A stretch of DNA of 64,000 nucleotides from Burkholderiaceae bacterium 16 (GCA_000955785.1 JYOD01000016.1:37058-101057); one strand, 5' to 3'; positions 15,828-25,523 are shown, counted from the stretch's first letter. The notes: generated by a model from the sequence alone, not told the origin. A program made the numbers and translations.

Positions 15828-18089
15828 ATGACCATTACCGACCTGACCCAGACCTTTGTCGATGACGCGGCCGCCGGCGACGTAAGCGATGCCCGCGCCG
15901 CTGCGGTCGCGGCCTTTATCGCCCGCGCCCGCAAGATCGCCGCCCGCCAGGCCGCCGACAGGGCGCCGCTGGCCGTGCTGGCCGACGAACTGGTGGCGCT
16001 GGCCGGCCAGGCGCACCTGTTCCCGCCCGAGCACTTCCCCGTGGACGCGGCACGGCCCGCCGCGATCTACCGGCTGGCCGAAGATCCGGACGGCGGCTTC
16101 GCGCTGTTCGCTTCCGCCGGCCTGCCCGGCAAGGCGCAGCCGCCGCACGACCACACCACCTGGGCGGTGATCGCCGGGGTGCGCGGCGTCGAGCGCAATG
16201 TCATCTTCCACCGCAGCCAGGGCAGCAAGCCCGGCCAGGACACGCTGGAGCCTCTGCGCCAGCTCGATGTGCGGGCGGGCAATGCCATCACGTTGTCGCC
16301 AGCCGACGTGCATACCATCGAGCTGACCGGCGACACGCCCGGGCTGCACCTGCACTTCTACGGTCTCACGCTGACCCGCCTCGCCGCTCGCGTGAAGTTC
16401 GATCCCGTGCCCGAGGACGGCACCCAGTACACCTACCGCACCTTTGCCGCGCCGGCGCTGATCCGCCATCCGCTGGTGAGCCCGGCCGCGCTCAAGCGCG
16501 CCATTGCAGCGGGCGAGGAACTGGCCGTGCTGGACGCGCGCGAAGAAGGTGCTTTCTCGCGCGAGCACCTGCTGTTCGCGGTGCCCGCGCCGCTGGGCCG
16601 GCTCGAGACCACGATCGACCGCCTGGTGCCGCGCCGGACCACGCGCATCGTGGTGACGGACCTGGCGGAAGATATCGCCCACGCGGCCGCGGCCAAGCTG
16701 CTGCGTTTCGGCTATACGAACGTCTCCGTGCTGGAAGGCGGCACGCGTGCCTGGCAGGCGGCGGGCTATGAGGTATTCAGCGGCACCAACGTGCCAAGCA
16801 AGGCCTTCGGCGAGGTGATCGAGCATGAGCTGCGCACGCCGTGGATCACCGCCGAGACCCTCAGGCTCTACCAGGAGCGCGGCGACAACGTGGTGGTGGT
16901 GGACAGCCGCCCCTTCACGGAATTCCAGAACATGAGCATTCCCGGCGCGGTCGACTGCCCCGGCGCGGAACTGGTCTTCCGCATTGGTGAGATCGCGCCC
17001 GATCCCGACACGCTGGTGGTGGTCAATTGCGCCGGCCGCACGCGCAGCATCGTGGGCGCGCAGACGCTGATCAACGCGGGTATTCCCAACCGCGTGGTGT
17101 CGCTCAAGGACGGCACCATGGCCTGGCTGCTGGCCGGCTACAAGCTGGATCACGGCCAGACCCGCTTCGCGCCGCAGCCGGGCGATGCGGCCCAGGCGGC
17201 CGCGCGCGAGCGTGCGGCGCGGGTGGCCGAACGCGCCGGCGTGCGGCATATCGATGCGGCGCAGCTGGCCAACTTCGAGCAGCAAGCCGGCGCACGCACG
17301 CTGTACCGCTTTGACGTTCGCTCGCCTGAGGAATACGCGGCAGGGCACCTGCCCGGCTGGCGCAGCGCGCCCGGCGGGCAACTGGTGCAGGCCACCGACG
17401 CCTACGCCGGCACCCGCCGCGCCCGCATCGTGCTGGCCGATTGGGATGGCGTGCGCGCGCAGATCACGGCCGCGTGGCTGGCGCAGTTCAGCGGGCATGA
17501 GGTCTACCTGTTCCGTCCCGCGCCGCTGGCGCCGCGCGAGTCCGGGCCGGAGCCCGTGCGCGTGCTGCGTGCCTCCGAGGTGGAGGCGCCATGGATCGAG
17601 GCGGCATCGCTCGCCGCGCTGCAAGCGCGGGGCGGGGTGAGCGTGGCTGACGTGGACAGCAGCCTTGCGTTCCGCCGCGGCCATGTGCCTGGCGCCTGGT
17701 TTGCCACACCGGAGAAGGTGGTGCTGGTGCTGGAGCATGGGGGTGCCGAAGACATCATCGTCGTGACGTCATCGGATGGCGTGCTGGCACAGGCGGTTGC
17801 GGCAGAGTTGCGCCGCACCAGCGGGCGCGACGTGCGGGCGCTGCTCGGCGGCAATGCGCGCTGGCAGGCGTTGGGCCTGCCTGTTGAACCGGCCGGAGCG
17901 GGTACCGCTGCCGCGGCGCGCGTGCTGACCGGTGACGAAGACGCGTGGTACAGCGCTTATGCCTATGAGGACGAGAACCGCCGCAAGGCGGAGATGCATG
18001 CCTACCTGAACTGGGAGATCGGCCTGGTCGATCAGCTGGAACGCGATGGCGATCTGCCGGTGCGGCTGGTGGACTATCAGCAGGGCTGA
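15828..18089 (+). CDS. Fused thiol dioxygenase and four-domain rhodanese
   Basis: This 753-residue protein joins an N-terminal cysteine-dioxygenase-like cupin to four rhodanese domains. The cupin covers residues about 1-200, with HDHTTWAVIAGVRG near residue 107 and the third His in SPADVHTIELTGD near residue 164. The rhodanese part covers about 215-690. As in the divergent standalone rhodanese, only the second rhodanese domain has a catalytic loop (VVNCAGRTRSIVGAQTL, about residue 400); SRPFTEFQNMSIPGAVDCPG precedes it. The C-terminal NRRKAEMHAYLNWEIGLVDQLERDG element matches the other protein's tail. The fusion implies that dioxygenation and sulfane transfer are coupled. No other lesion is visible. 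Confidence 0.9.
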   Translation: MTITDLTQTFVDDAAAGDVSDARAAAVAAFIARARKIAARQAADRAPLAVLADELVALAGQAHLFPPEHFPVDAARPAAIYRLAEDPDGGFALFASAGLPGKAQPPHDHTTWAVIAGVRGVERNVIFHRSQGSKPGQDTLEPLRQLDVRAGNAITLSPADVHTIELTGDTPGLHLHFYGLTLTRLAARVKFDPVPEDGTQYTYRTFAAPALIRHPLVSPAALKRAIAAGEELAVLDAREEGAFSREHLLFAVPAPLGRLETTIDRLVPRRTTRIVVTDLAEDIAHAAAAKLLRFGYTNVSVLEGGTRAWQAAGYEVFSGTNVPSKAFGEVIEHELRTPWITAETLRLYQERGDNVVVVDSRPFTEFQNMSIPGAVDCPGAELVFRIGEIAPDPDTLVVVNCAGRTRSIVGAQTLINAGIPNRVVSLKDGTMAWLLAGYKLDHGQTRFAPQPGDAAQAAARERAARVAERAGVRHIDAAQLANFEQQAGARTLYRFDVRSPEEYAAGHLPGWRSAPGGQLVQATDAYAGTRRARIVLADWDGVRAQITAAWLAQFSGHEVYLFRPAPLAPRESGPEPVRVLRASEVEAPWIEAASLAALQARGGVSVADVDSSLAFRRGHVPGAWFATPEKVVLVLEHGGAEDIIVVTSSDGVLAQAVAAELRRTSGRDVRALLGGNARWQALGLPVEPAGAGTAAAARVLTGDEDAWYSAYAYEDENRRKAEMHAYLNWEIGLVDQLERDGDLPVRLVDYQQG

Positions 18090-18156
18090 GCGCGGGGAGA
18101 GGGCGCGCGCGCCATACCGATAGCGCTTACATCACGTGAGCGCTTTCCCTCCCGCC

Positions 18157-19161
18157 TCAACGCAACGAAATCCCCGAAGCCGCGATCACGGAAGCGTACT
18201 TCGGCAAATCGCGCGACAGCGTAGCGTCCAGCTCCTGCGCCGACGAACCCACCACCACATATCCCGCATCCTCCAACTGCCCACGCGTGGCTGGTACATT
18301 GAGCACCGCCGCCACATCGCGGCTGATGCGCTCCACCACCTGCGTCGGCGTGGCCGAGGGCGCGATCAGCCCCTGCCAGCTCTCCACCGCAAAGCCGGCG
18401 GCCCCGGCTTCCGCCATGGTCGGCACTTGCGGCAGCGCCTTCGAGCGATAAGGCGTAGTGACCGCCAGTGCCGTCAGGCGCCCTGAGCGCACGTAGTCCG
18501 TGACCGCCGCCAGCGTAATCAGCGTGGCATCGATATGCCCGCCCAGCAGGTCCACCGTGGCGGGTGCGCCGCCGGCATAAGGAATGTAGTTGACCTTGAT
18601 GCCGACCTGCCGCGACAGCATTTCATGCGCGACGTGGGCTATGCCGCCATTGCCCGGCAGGCCCAGCGCCAGTTCGCCGGGTTTCTTGCGCGCGAGCGCG
18701 ATGTAATCCTGGAGACTGCGCACGCCCAGGTCCGGCCGCGCCACCAGGATCTGCGGATTGACCACCGCCTTGCTCACGCCGCGAAACGCATGGCCGGTGT
18801 CATAGGGCAGCGTCTTGAACAGCGAGGCATTCAGCGTCACGCCTTCCCCGCCGAGCAGCAGCGTATGGCCGTCAGGCCTGGCCCGCGCCACCTGTGCCGC
18901 GCCCAGGGTGCCGCTGGCGCCAACCACGTTTTCCACCAGCACCGGCTGGCCCCATTTCCCGCTGAGCTTGAGGGCCAGCGTGCGCGCGAGCTTGTCGGCG
19001 CTGCCGCCGGGGGCTACCGGCACCACGATGCGTACGGGGCGCGCGGGAAAGGTCTCTGCCGCTTCCGTGGCATGGCTGTGGAACGGAACGCCTGCGATGG
19101 CTGTCACGCCGGCGGCGGCAGGAAGGCAGAAGAGGGTGCGTAGCAGGGTGCGGCGTTGCAT
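18157..19161 (-). CDS. Bug family tripartite tricarboxylate receptor (periplasmic binding protein)
   Basis: This 334-residue secreted solute-binding protein has a twin-arginine-like N-terminus (MQRRTLLRTLFCLPAAAG) and cleavage near HATEA. The Bug signature FPARPVRIVVPVAPGGSADKLARTLALKLS follows, then ENVVGASGTLGAAQVARARPDGHTLLLGGEG and YIPYAGGAPATVDLLGGHIDATLITLAA. Bug proteins bind carboxylates and other organic acids for TctAB transporters, but no TctAB genes are nearby, as is common for orphans in Burkholderiales. It is divergent from the ABC transporter operon. ATG 19161 is preferred over a longer start because it begins the signal peptide. Confidence 0.9.
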   Translation of the reverse strand: MQRRTLLRTLFCLPAAAGVTAIAGVPFHSHATEAAETFPARPVRIVVPVAPGGSADKLARTLALKLSGKWGQPVLVENVVGASGTLGAAQVARARPDGHTLLLGGEGVTLNASLFKTLPYDTGHAFRGVSKAVVNPQILVARPDLGVRSLQDYIALARKKPGELALGLPGNGGIAHVAHEMLSRQVGIKVNYIPYAGGAPATVDLLGGHIDATLITLAAVTDYVRSGRLTALAVTTPYRSKALPQVPTMAEAGAAGFAVESWQGLIAPSATPTQVVERISRDVAAVLNVPATRGQLEDAGYVVVGSSAQELDATLSRDLPKYASVIAASGISLR

Positions 19162-19218
19162 GGGATGAGGCTGGAGACAAATCGAGCGCAAAGCTTAGAA
19201 AGCGCGGCAGGCACGGCC

Positions 19219-19315
19219 AACGAATCTTTCCGCGCATGGATATACGGTCTCTCACGCCCCGGCGGCGCTGCGGTTTGCAACGCGCAGCGCATAACGATTG
19301 GCTCATTTATTCGTT
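19219..19315. promoter_or_regulatory. Two-part operator-like region upstream of the amino-acid ABC transporter
   Basis: ATAACGAT-N10-ATTCGTT occurs at 19291-19315 and AACGAA plus GCATGGATATACG at 19219-19246. Both elements and their spacing match the region at 15615-15714. This links the transporter operon to the dioxygenase/rhodanese genes. Confidence 0.6.
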
Positions 19316-19449
19316 CCGCGTTCATCGGCGCATGCGTACAGTTTGCTGACCGCATGGCGCACCGGCCGCCCCAGCCAGCCCCTCCGGCGGCATGCCATCA
19401 GTGCAAAACACGACTTCGCCTGCAAGAACCCGAAATACTCGAACACACC

Positions 19450-20289
19450 ATGACCCGCATTGTTTCCCCGCGTCCCCTCGTTCTCGCCGCTGCCGTGCTG
19501 GCGAGTACCTTCCTCACCGGCGCCGCCCATGCCGACGCCACGCTCGACAAGATCCGCCAGCGCGGCAAGATCGTGGTCGGCGTCATGCTGTCCGGCAGCG
19601 CCTTCGGCTCGATCGATCCCGCCACGCAGAAACCCGTGGGCTTTAACGCGGAACTCGCGCAGGACCTCGCCAGGCAACTCAACGTGGAGCTGGAAACGGT
19701 GCAGGTGCAGCCCTCCAACCGCGTGCAGTTCCTGCAGCAAGGCAAGGTCGATGTGCTGATCGCATCAATGGAATACAACGCAGATCGCGGCGAGCAACTC
19801 GGCCACGTGCCCACGCCCTACTACCGCGTGGGCGGCGCCGTGATCGTGCCCAAGCAGAGCGATATCCGCCGCTGGGAAGACCTCAAGGGCAAGACGGTCT
19901 GCATCTCGCAGGGCAGCAGCTATACGCGGCCGGTGCGGGTGGAATACGGCGCCATCCCGAAGGGCTTCAAGGGCTCGGCGGAATCGCTGCTGGCCCTGCG
20001 CGGCGACAACTGCGCCGGCGCCGTGCACGACAACACGCTGCTGCAACCGCTGGTGCGCAGTAATCCCGAGTGGCAGAACTACCGCATCGTGCTGCCGGAG
20101 CTGAACCCCGCGCCTACCGTGATCTGGACCCGCAAGGGCGAGCAGGACACCATCCAGGCCGTCGACCGCATCGTGCAGAACTGGCACCGCAGTGGCTGGC
20201 TGGTGGCGACCGAGAAGAAGGCCGGCATCCAGCCGCCGTCGCCGGCGCTGACCGAACTGCACGACAAGTTCAAGGGCGGCCGTTCCTGA
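19450..20289 (+). CDS. Amino-acid ABC transporter substrate-binding protein
   Basis: This 279-residue periplasmic protein has a signal peptide (PLVLAAAVLASTFLTGAAHA, cleavage near residue 29). The family 3 extracellular solute-binding core follows: LDKIRQRGKIVVGVM, PVGFNAELAQDLARQLNVELETVQV, NRVQFLQQGKVDVLIASMEYNADRG, then DLKGKTVCISQGSSYTRPV. It is the first gene of a four-gene operon with two permeases and an ATPase. Polar amino acids are the family substrates, and the neighbourhood favours cysteine, cystine or another sulfur amino acid. Confidence 0.92.
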   Translation: MTRIVSPRPLVLAAAVLASTFLTGAAHADATLDKIRQRGKIVVGVMLSGSAFGSIDPATQKPVGFNAELAQDLARQLNVELETVQVQPSNRVQFLQQGKVDVLIASMEYNADRGEQLGHVPTPYYRVGGAVIVPKQSDIRRWEDLKGKTVCISQGSSYTRPVRVEYGAIPKGFKGSAESLLALRGDNCAGAVHDNTLLQPLVRSNPEWQNYRIVLPELNPAPTVIWTRKGEQDTIQAVDRIVQNWHRSGWLVATEKKAGIQPPSPALTELHDKFKGGRS

Positions 20290-21035
20290 TGGATCCAGCG
20301 ATTGCCTGGGGGATCGAGGCGGCGCGCGGCCTCGGCCTGAATTACGCATTTCTCACCGATGCCTATGACCGCGCCTCCTTCGTGCATGGCGCATGGATCA
20401 CGGTGCAACTGGTGGTCTGCACGCTGGCTGGCAGCCTGGTGGCGGGGGTGGCCATGGCGGCGTTGCTGACGTCGCGCCGGCCATTGCTGGCCGGTGCCAC
20501 GCGCGCCTTTGTGGAGGTCACGCGCAATACGCCCACGCTGGTGCAGCTCTATTGCGCCTTCCTCGTGCTCAATATGCTGATCACGCATGCCTTGCAGGAT
20601 GCGCAGCGGAGCAATCCGCTCACGCCGTTCCTGTGGGTGGTGTTGGTGCTGTCGCTGCACAAGGGCGTGTTCCATGCCGAGGCCTTGCGCGCGGGCATCG
20701 AAGCCGTGCCCAGTGTCACGCTGGAGGCGGCGGCGTCGCTCGGCTTCGACCGCCGCACCTTGCTGTGGCGCGTGCAATTGCCGCTGGCGGTGCGCTTCGC
20801 GCTGCCTGCCCTGGTCAACAATTCCGTGGACCTGGTCAAGGCCACGGCGGTCGCGTCGGCCATTGCCGTGGGCGATATCACCTATGCCTCCATCATGATC
20901 TGGACCCAGCGCGATAACGTGCTGGAACTGATGGTGCTGTTGCTGCTGTTTTTCGGCCTGCTGACCTGGGTGGTTAGCCAGGCCGGCAACTGGCTGGAAC
21001 TTCGGCTGAGGATGCCCGGCTATGGCGACCGCTGA
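20289..21035 (+). CDS. Amino-acid ABC transporter permease (first)
   Basis: This 248-residue inner-membrane protein belongs to the HisM/GlnP polar amino-acid permease family. WITVQLVVCTLAGSLVAG is an early helix, VEVTRNTPTLVQLYCAFLVLN is the conserved family loop, and the EAA coupling motif is FHAEALRAGIEAVPSVTLEAAASLGF. About five to six transmembrane helices are predictable. Its ATG overlaps the stop of the binding-protein gene (TGATG), and its 3' end overlaps the next permease by 14 bases, showing tight translational coupling. Confidence 0.92.
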   Translation: MDPAIAWGIEAARGLGLNYAFLTDAYDRASFVHGAWITVQLVVCTLAGSLVAGVAMAALLTSRRPLLAGATRAFVEVTRNTPTLVQLYCAFLVLNMLITHALQDAQRSNPLTPFLWVVLVLSLHKGVFHAEALRAGIEAVPSVTLEAAASLGFDRRTLLWRVQLPLAVRFALPALVNNSVDLVKATAVASAIAVGDITYASIMIWTQRDNVLELMVLLLLFFGLLTWVVSQAGNWLELRLRMPGYGDR

Positions 21036-21819
21036 TTCCACTTTCCGCGGCGTGCCGGCATGGCCGCGCGTGGGCCGCTTCGCCAGCCTGCTGTGGCTCC
21101 TGCCGCTCGTGGCGCTGGCCGCCACCCGCCATCCGGACCTGGCGCGGGCGCTGGCCAGCGCGTGGCAATGGTCGCCGGCGCTGCTGCACGGCGTCCTGGT
21201 CAATGTCGGCGTGAGCCTGCTGGCGATCGCGCTGGGCACCGTGGGCGGGCTGCTGGTCGGCGCGCTGCGGCTGTCGCCGCTGGCGCTGCTGTGGCGCCCG
21301 GCGCAGCTTTATGTGCAGGTGTTCCGCAATGCGCCGTGGCTGGTGCTGATCTACTTCTCCACCTATGTCTTTCCGTTCGAGGTGAGTATCGGCAGCCATA
21401 TCGTGCCGTTCCCGGACTGGCTCAAGGTGGTGGTGGGACTGGCGCTGCCGGCCAGCGCCAATGTGGCCGAGGTGCTGCGTGGCGCGGTGCAGTCGATCCC
21501 GCTCACGCAGTGGGAGGCGGCCAGCTCGATGGCGTTCTCGCGCTGGCAGATCCTGCGGCTGATCATCGTGCCGCAGTGCGTGCGCCGCATGCTGCCGCCA
21601 TGGATGAACCTGTACGCCACACTTACCATGAGCACCGCGCTGGCTTCGCTGGTGGGCGTGCACGATTTGCTCGACACCGCGCAGATCGCCAGCAATACCG
21701 TCAACCAGACTGCTTTTACCGTGCTGATCTACTTCATCGTGCTGGCGATGTTCTTTGCCTGGTGCTACCCGATCTCGCGCTTCACCCGTCTCCTGGAACA
21801 AAAACATGCTGTTGCCTGA
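21022..21819 (+). CDS. Amino-acid ABC transporter permease (second)
   Basis: This 265-residue permease partner has LLHGVLVNVGVSLLAIALGTVGGLLVG, the conserved loop QVFRNAPWLVLIYFSTYVFPFEV and the EAA motif NVAEVLRGAVQSIPLTQWEAASSMAFSRW. Polar amino-acid uptake systems commonly use two different permeases. It overlaps its upstream partner by 14 bases and the ATPase gene by 14 bases. Confidence 0.92.
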   Translation: MATADSTFRGVPAWPRVGRFASLLWLLPLVALAATRHPDLARALASAWQWSPALLHGVLVNVGVSLLAIALGTVGGLLVGALRLSPLALLWRPAQLYVQVFRNAPWLVLIYFSTYVFPFEVSIGSHIVPFPDWLKVVVGLALPASANVAEVLRGAVQSIPLTQWEAASSMAFSRWQILRLIIVPQCVRRMLPPWMNLYATLTMSTALASLVGVHDLLDTAQIASNTVNQTAFTVLIYFIVLAMFFAWCYPISRFTRLLEQKHAVA

Positions 21820-22645
21820 ACATAGCGGCGGACCCGCATTGTCCGCGGTCCCCACGCCAGCGCCGCTGGTTGCGCTACGCGACGTGCACCTCGCGTTCGG
21901 CGGCAACGCGGTGCTCAAGGGCATCGACCTGGAAGTGCGGCGCGGGCAGGCGGTGTCCATCATCGGCCCGTCCGGCTCGGGCAAGTCCACCATCCTGCGT
22001 TGCATTACGGGCCTGCTGGCGCCGCAGCAGGGCACGGTGACGGTGGGCGGCGTGGCGGTGCGCGATCTGCGCAGCGAGGCCGAGCGTATCGCGCTGCGCA
22101 AGCGGGTGGGCTTTGTCTTCCAGCAGTACAACCTGTTTCCGCACCTGACCGTGCTGCAGAACCTCACCATCGCGCCGCTGCGCGTGCTGGGGCGCGGCCG
22201 GGCCGAGGCCGAGGCTACCGCCATCGAACTGCTGCGCAAGGTGCGCCTGGCCGACAAGGCGGGCGCCTATCCGGGCGAGCTTTCCGGTGGCCAGCAGCAG
22301 CGCGTGGCGATTGCCCGCGCGCTGGCGATGGAGCCCGAGCTGATCCTGTTCGATGAGGTGACTTCTGCGCTGGACCCGGAAACGGTAGGCGAGGTGCTGA
22401 ACGTGATCGGCGACCTGGTGGCGGAGGGCCTGACCTGCCTGCTGGTCACGCATGAAATGCGCTTTGCCGAGGAGATCAGCGACGAAGTGTATTTCACCGA
22501 GAGCGGGCGGATCGTCGAGCATGGCCCGGCGCGCCGCATCTTCAGCGAACCGCGCAGCGAGCGCACGCGCGCCTTTCTCAACCGCGCGCTGGGCGCCGCG
22601 CCGCGCGTGGCGGCCGCTTTCGACAAGCTGCGCTTTGCCGTTTGA
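21806..22645 (+). CDS. Amino-acid ABC transporter ATP-binding protein
   Basis: This 279-residue ATPase shows all ABC motifs. Walker A is GPSGSGKST (about residue 53), the Q-loop is in FVFQQYNLFPHLTVLQNL, the signature is LSGGQQQRVAIARAL, Walker B is LILFDEVTSALDPE and the H-loop is LLVTHEMRFAEE. It is closest to the GlnQ/HisP polar amino-acid group. It is the last transporter gene; the cystathionine beta-lyase starts 32 bases later and is probably in the same transcript. Confidence 0.94.
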   Translation: MLLPEHSGGPALSAVPTPAPLVALRDVHLAFGGNAVLKGIDLEVRRGQAVSIIGPSGSGKSTILRCITGLLAPQQGTVTVGGVAVRDLRSEAERIALRKRVGFVFQQYNLFPHLTVLQNLTIAPLRVLGRGRAEAEATAIELLRKVRLADKAGAYPGELSGGQQQRVAIARALAMEPELILFDEVTSALDPETVGEVLNVIGDLVAEGLTCLLVTHEMRFAEEISDEVYFTESGRIVEHGPARRIFSEPRSERTRAFLNRALGAAPRVAAAFDKLRFAV

Positions 22646-22677
22646 GCGCCGCCCGGTCCAATCCCTATCGAAGAACC

Positions 22678-23886
22678 ATGAGCCATCATCGCGATACCCA
22701 ACTGATCCACGCCGGCACGCCGCCCTTCAGCCAGGGCCACGGCCCGGTCAATGTGCCGGTGGTGCGGACCAGCACCGTGCGCTTCGAGAATACCGACGCC
22801 TACGACGATATCCGTGCCCGCCATGCGCGCGGCGAGCGCGTCAGTTCCTACGGCCGGCAGGGCATGGACACGCATCGCGCGCTGGAAGACGCGATTGCCG
22901 CGCTGGAAGGCGGCAACCGTACCTTCCTTGCGCCTTCCGGGCTGGCGGCGATCTCGCTGACGTTCCTGGCGCTGCTCTCGCCCGGCGATCATGCGCTGGT
23001 GGCGGACAGCGTCTACGCGCCGGTGCGCCGGCTGGAGCAGACGCTGCTGCGCCGCCTGGGCATCGAGGTCAGCTATTTCTCGCCCAGCCAGGACGATGTG
23101 GATGCGCTGATCCGGCCGAATACACGCCTGCTTTACCTGGAGTCGCCCAGTTCGCTGTTGTATGAGGTGCTGGACCTGCCGCGCCTGTCGCAGATCGCGC
23201 ACCGGCATGGGGTGGTGGTTGCCGCCGACAATACCTGGGCGTCCGGTCACGTGCTGCAGCCGCTGGCGCTGGGCGTGGATATATCGATCCTGGCCTCGAC
23301 CAAATACATCAGCGGCCATTCCGACCTGATGCAGGGCGCGGTGGTGGTCAGGGACGAAGCGCTGGCGCGCCGGATTGCCGATACCCATGATGGCTTCGGG
23401 CTGGCCATTGGCGCGGACGATGCCTACCTGGCGCTGCGCGGCATTCGCACGCTGGCGGTACGGCTGGCGCAGCATCATCGCAATGCGCTGGCGGTGGCGC
23501 GGTTCCTGGAAGTGCACGAGGCGGTGGGGCGGGTCTTCTACCCGGCCTTGCCCTCGGACCCCGGCCATGCGCTGTGGCAGCGGGATTTCTCGGGCGCCAA
23601 CGGGCTGGTGTCGTTCTCGCTGCCCGGCGCTGATGCGGCGGCGGCGCGCAAGCTGGTGGATTCGCTGCGCTTGTTCGGGCTGGGGGCTTCCTGGGGCGGG
23701 TATGAAAGCCTGGTGCAGGTGGCCGCGCCGGAACGGCTGGCGACGCATTCATACTGGCGTGGCACCGAGCCGGTGATCCGCCTGCACATTGGCCTGGAAG
23801 CGTCGGGGGATTTGATTGCCGATCTGGAGCAGGGGCTGGCAACGGCGCTGCGGGCGACATTGCCGCAACGGCGCGCGGCGGCCTGA
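22678..23886 (+). CDS. metC: Cystathionine beta-lyase / Cys-Met metabolism PLP enzyme
   Basis: This 402-residue fold-type I PLP enzyme begins DTQLIHAGTPPFSQGHGPVNVPVVRTSTVRFE and contains YGRQGMDTHRALEDAIAALEGG and APSGLAAISLTFLALL. VVAADNTWASGHVLQPLALGVD and ILASTKYISGHSDLMQGAV follow, the lysine of STKY being the Schiff-base residue (about 207). The pattern is that of MetC-type beta-lyases, which cleave cystathionine or cystine to thiol, pyruvate and ammonia. Placed behind a sulfur-linked amino-acid transporter, it probably degrades the imported compound and feeds persulfide to the rhodanese proteins. Confidence 0.85.
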   Translation: MSHHRDTQLIHAGTPPFSQGHGPVNVPVVRTSTVRFENTDAYDDIRARHARGERVSSYGRQGMDTHRALEDAIAALEGGNRTFLAPSGLAAISLTFLALLSPGDHALVADSVYAPVRRLEQTLLRRLGIEVSYFSPSQDDVDALIRPNTRLLYLESPSSLLYEVLDLPRLSQIAHRHGVVVAADNTWASGHVLQPLALGVDISILASTKYISGHSDLMQGAVVVRDEALARRIADTHDGFGLAIGADDAYLALRGIRTLAVRLAQHHRNALAVARFLEVHEAVGRVFYPALPSDPGHALWQRDFSGANGLVSFSLPGADAAAARKLVDSLRLFGLGASWGGYESLVQVAAPERLATHSYWRGTEPVIRLHIGLEASGDLIADLEQGLATALRATLPQRRAAA

Positions 23887-23942
23887 GCCTGGCGGCCAGC
23901 GCCTTGCGCGCGGTCACGCGGTCATTCGGGGCGAGGCTTCGC

Positions 23943-23976
23943 AAAAAAAGAAGCGGGACGGGAATTTGCCCGCTTC
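23943..23976 (-). terminator. Rho-independent terminator of the NCS2 permease gene
   Basis: On the minus strand GAAGCGGG (from 23976) pairs with CCCGCTTC (to 23950) around an 11-base loop and is followed by seven T residues (23949-23943). It lies about 130 bases past the stop codon of the purine permease. Confidence 0.8.
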
Positions 23977-24104
23977 GCAAAAAAAGCCAGTGTCATCGTT
24001 GCGCTGGCTTTCAGTACCCACTGGCGTGGCGGCACCGCGCGGCCATCAGCCCGCGCGGTGCCGCCTGCATCATCGGCCGCGGCGCGCGCCGCGGCCGTCA
24101 TGCC

Positions 24105-25523
24105 TCAGATGGCCCATCCGCCGCCGTAGAACACGGCCAGTGCCAGCGCGATGCTGACGGTTCCCACATTGAGCTTTCGGAACTCGCCGGCCACGACGCG
24201 GCCGATCACCAGGGTGCAGAAGCCCAGCATGATGCCGGTGACGATATTGCAGGTCAGCACGATAAAGACCGCGCATACCAGCCCGGCCATGGCGTCGACC
24301 ATGTCGTCCATATGCAGCTTGCTGACGCTGCTGAGCATCAGCAGTCCCACGTACATCAGCGCGGGAGCGGTGGCGTACGAAGGCACCAGTCCGGCCAGCG
24401 GCGAGAAGAAGATCACTGCCAGGAAGAGCAGGCCCACTACCACCGCGGCCAGGCCGGTCTTGGCGCCGGCGGCTACGCCTACGCTCGATTCGATGTAGGC
24501 CGCGGCGGGCGCGCCACCGAAAAAGGCCGAGAAGATCGAGCTCAGCGAATCCGTGGTCAGGGCACGGCCGCCGTTGGGGATCTGGCCTTTCGCATCGAGC
24601 TGGCCGGCCTGTCCGGCAACCGCGCGGATGGTGCCGGTGGCATCGAACACGGCGGTCATCACCAGTGCCAGCACGCTGGGCAGCACCGCCAGCGACAACG
24701 CGCCCTTGATGTCCATGGAGCCGATCAGCGAGGCATGGCCCGGCGCGCTCAGCGCGGGCAGGGCGAACACGCCGGAGAACTTGACGGCAGGGTCGAAGGC
24801 CAGGCCCAGCGCGGAGATCGCGACGATCACCAGCAGGATGCCGCCGGGCACCTTGCGGCGTTCGAGCCCGAAGATCGCGGCCAGGCCAAGGATCGACATC
24901 ACCACCGGGAACGCCGTGATCTTGCCCAGCGCAACGGGCAGGCCGGCGCCCGGATTCTTGATCACGAGCCCCACGTCGTTGGACGCGATCAGCAGCAGGA
25001 ACAGACCGATGCCGATCCCCGTGCCGTGCGCCACGCCGGACGGCAGGTTGCGCAGGATCCAGGAGCGCACCCCGGTCACGGAAATGGCGGTGAACACCAC
25101 GCCCATCAGGAAGATCGCACCCAGCGCGACGGCCGGGGAGAGACCCTGCCCGAGCACCAGCCCGAAGGCCGTGAACGCGGTCAGCGAAATGGCGCAGCCG
25201 ATGGCAATCGGCAGCTTGGCCCACATGCCCATCAGCAAGGAGCCGAAGGCGGCGGTCAGGCAGGTGGCGACGAATACGGCACTGGTGTCGAAGCCCGCCT
25301 TGCCGAGCATGCCCGGCACCACGAACACGGAATACACCATGGCCATGAACGTGGTGACGCCGGCAAGCGCCTCGCGCCGGCCAGTGCTGCCGCGCGCACT
25401 GACCTGGAAGTAGCGGTCAAGGAAGCCATTGACTTCGATGGCCTCGATGGTGTCGATGGCCTTGGCCTCGATCGCTTCGGTGCCGGGGGCGGTGGCACGG
25501 CCGGGGAACGGCTGTTCAAGCAT
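24105..25523 (-). CDS. NCS2 family purine (guanine/hypoxanthine) permease
   Basis: This 472-residue membrane protein is of the AzgA/PbuG branch of NCS2. Diagnostic segments are [24 protein letters not shown] after a 50-residue acidic N-terminus, [23 protein letters not shown] and [30 protein letters not shown] and [40 protein letters not shown] (substrate-binding region) follow. It would import adenine, guanine or hypoxanthine by proton symport. AAGGAG before the ATG at 25523 fixes the start. It is a single-gene unit with its own terminator. I see no purine riboswitch in the leader. Confidence 0.9.
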   Translation of the reverse strand: MLEQPFPGRATAPGTEAIEAKAIDTIEAIEVNGFLDRYFQVSARGSTGRREALAGVTTFMAMVYSVFVVPGMLGKAGFDTSAVFVATCLTAAFGSLLMGMWAKLPIAIGCAISLTAFTAFGLVLGQGLSPAVALGAIFLMGVVFTAISVTGVRSWILRNLPSGVAHGTGIGIGLFLLLIASNDVGLVIKNPGAGLPVALGKITAFPVVMSILGLAAIFGLERRKVPGGILLVIVAISALGLAFDPAVKFSGVFALPALSAPGHASLIGSMDIKGALSLAVLPSVLALVMTAVFDATGTIRAVAGQAGQLDAKGQIPNGGRALTTDSLSSIFSAFFGGAPAAAYIESSVGVAAGAKTGLAAVVVGLLFLAVIFFSPLAGLVPSYATAPALMYVGLLMLSSVSKLHMDDMVDAMAGLVCAVFIVLTCNIVTGIMLGFCTLVIGRVVAGEFRKLNVGTVSIALALAVFYGGGWAI

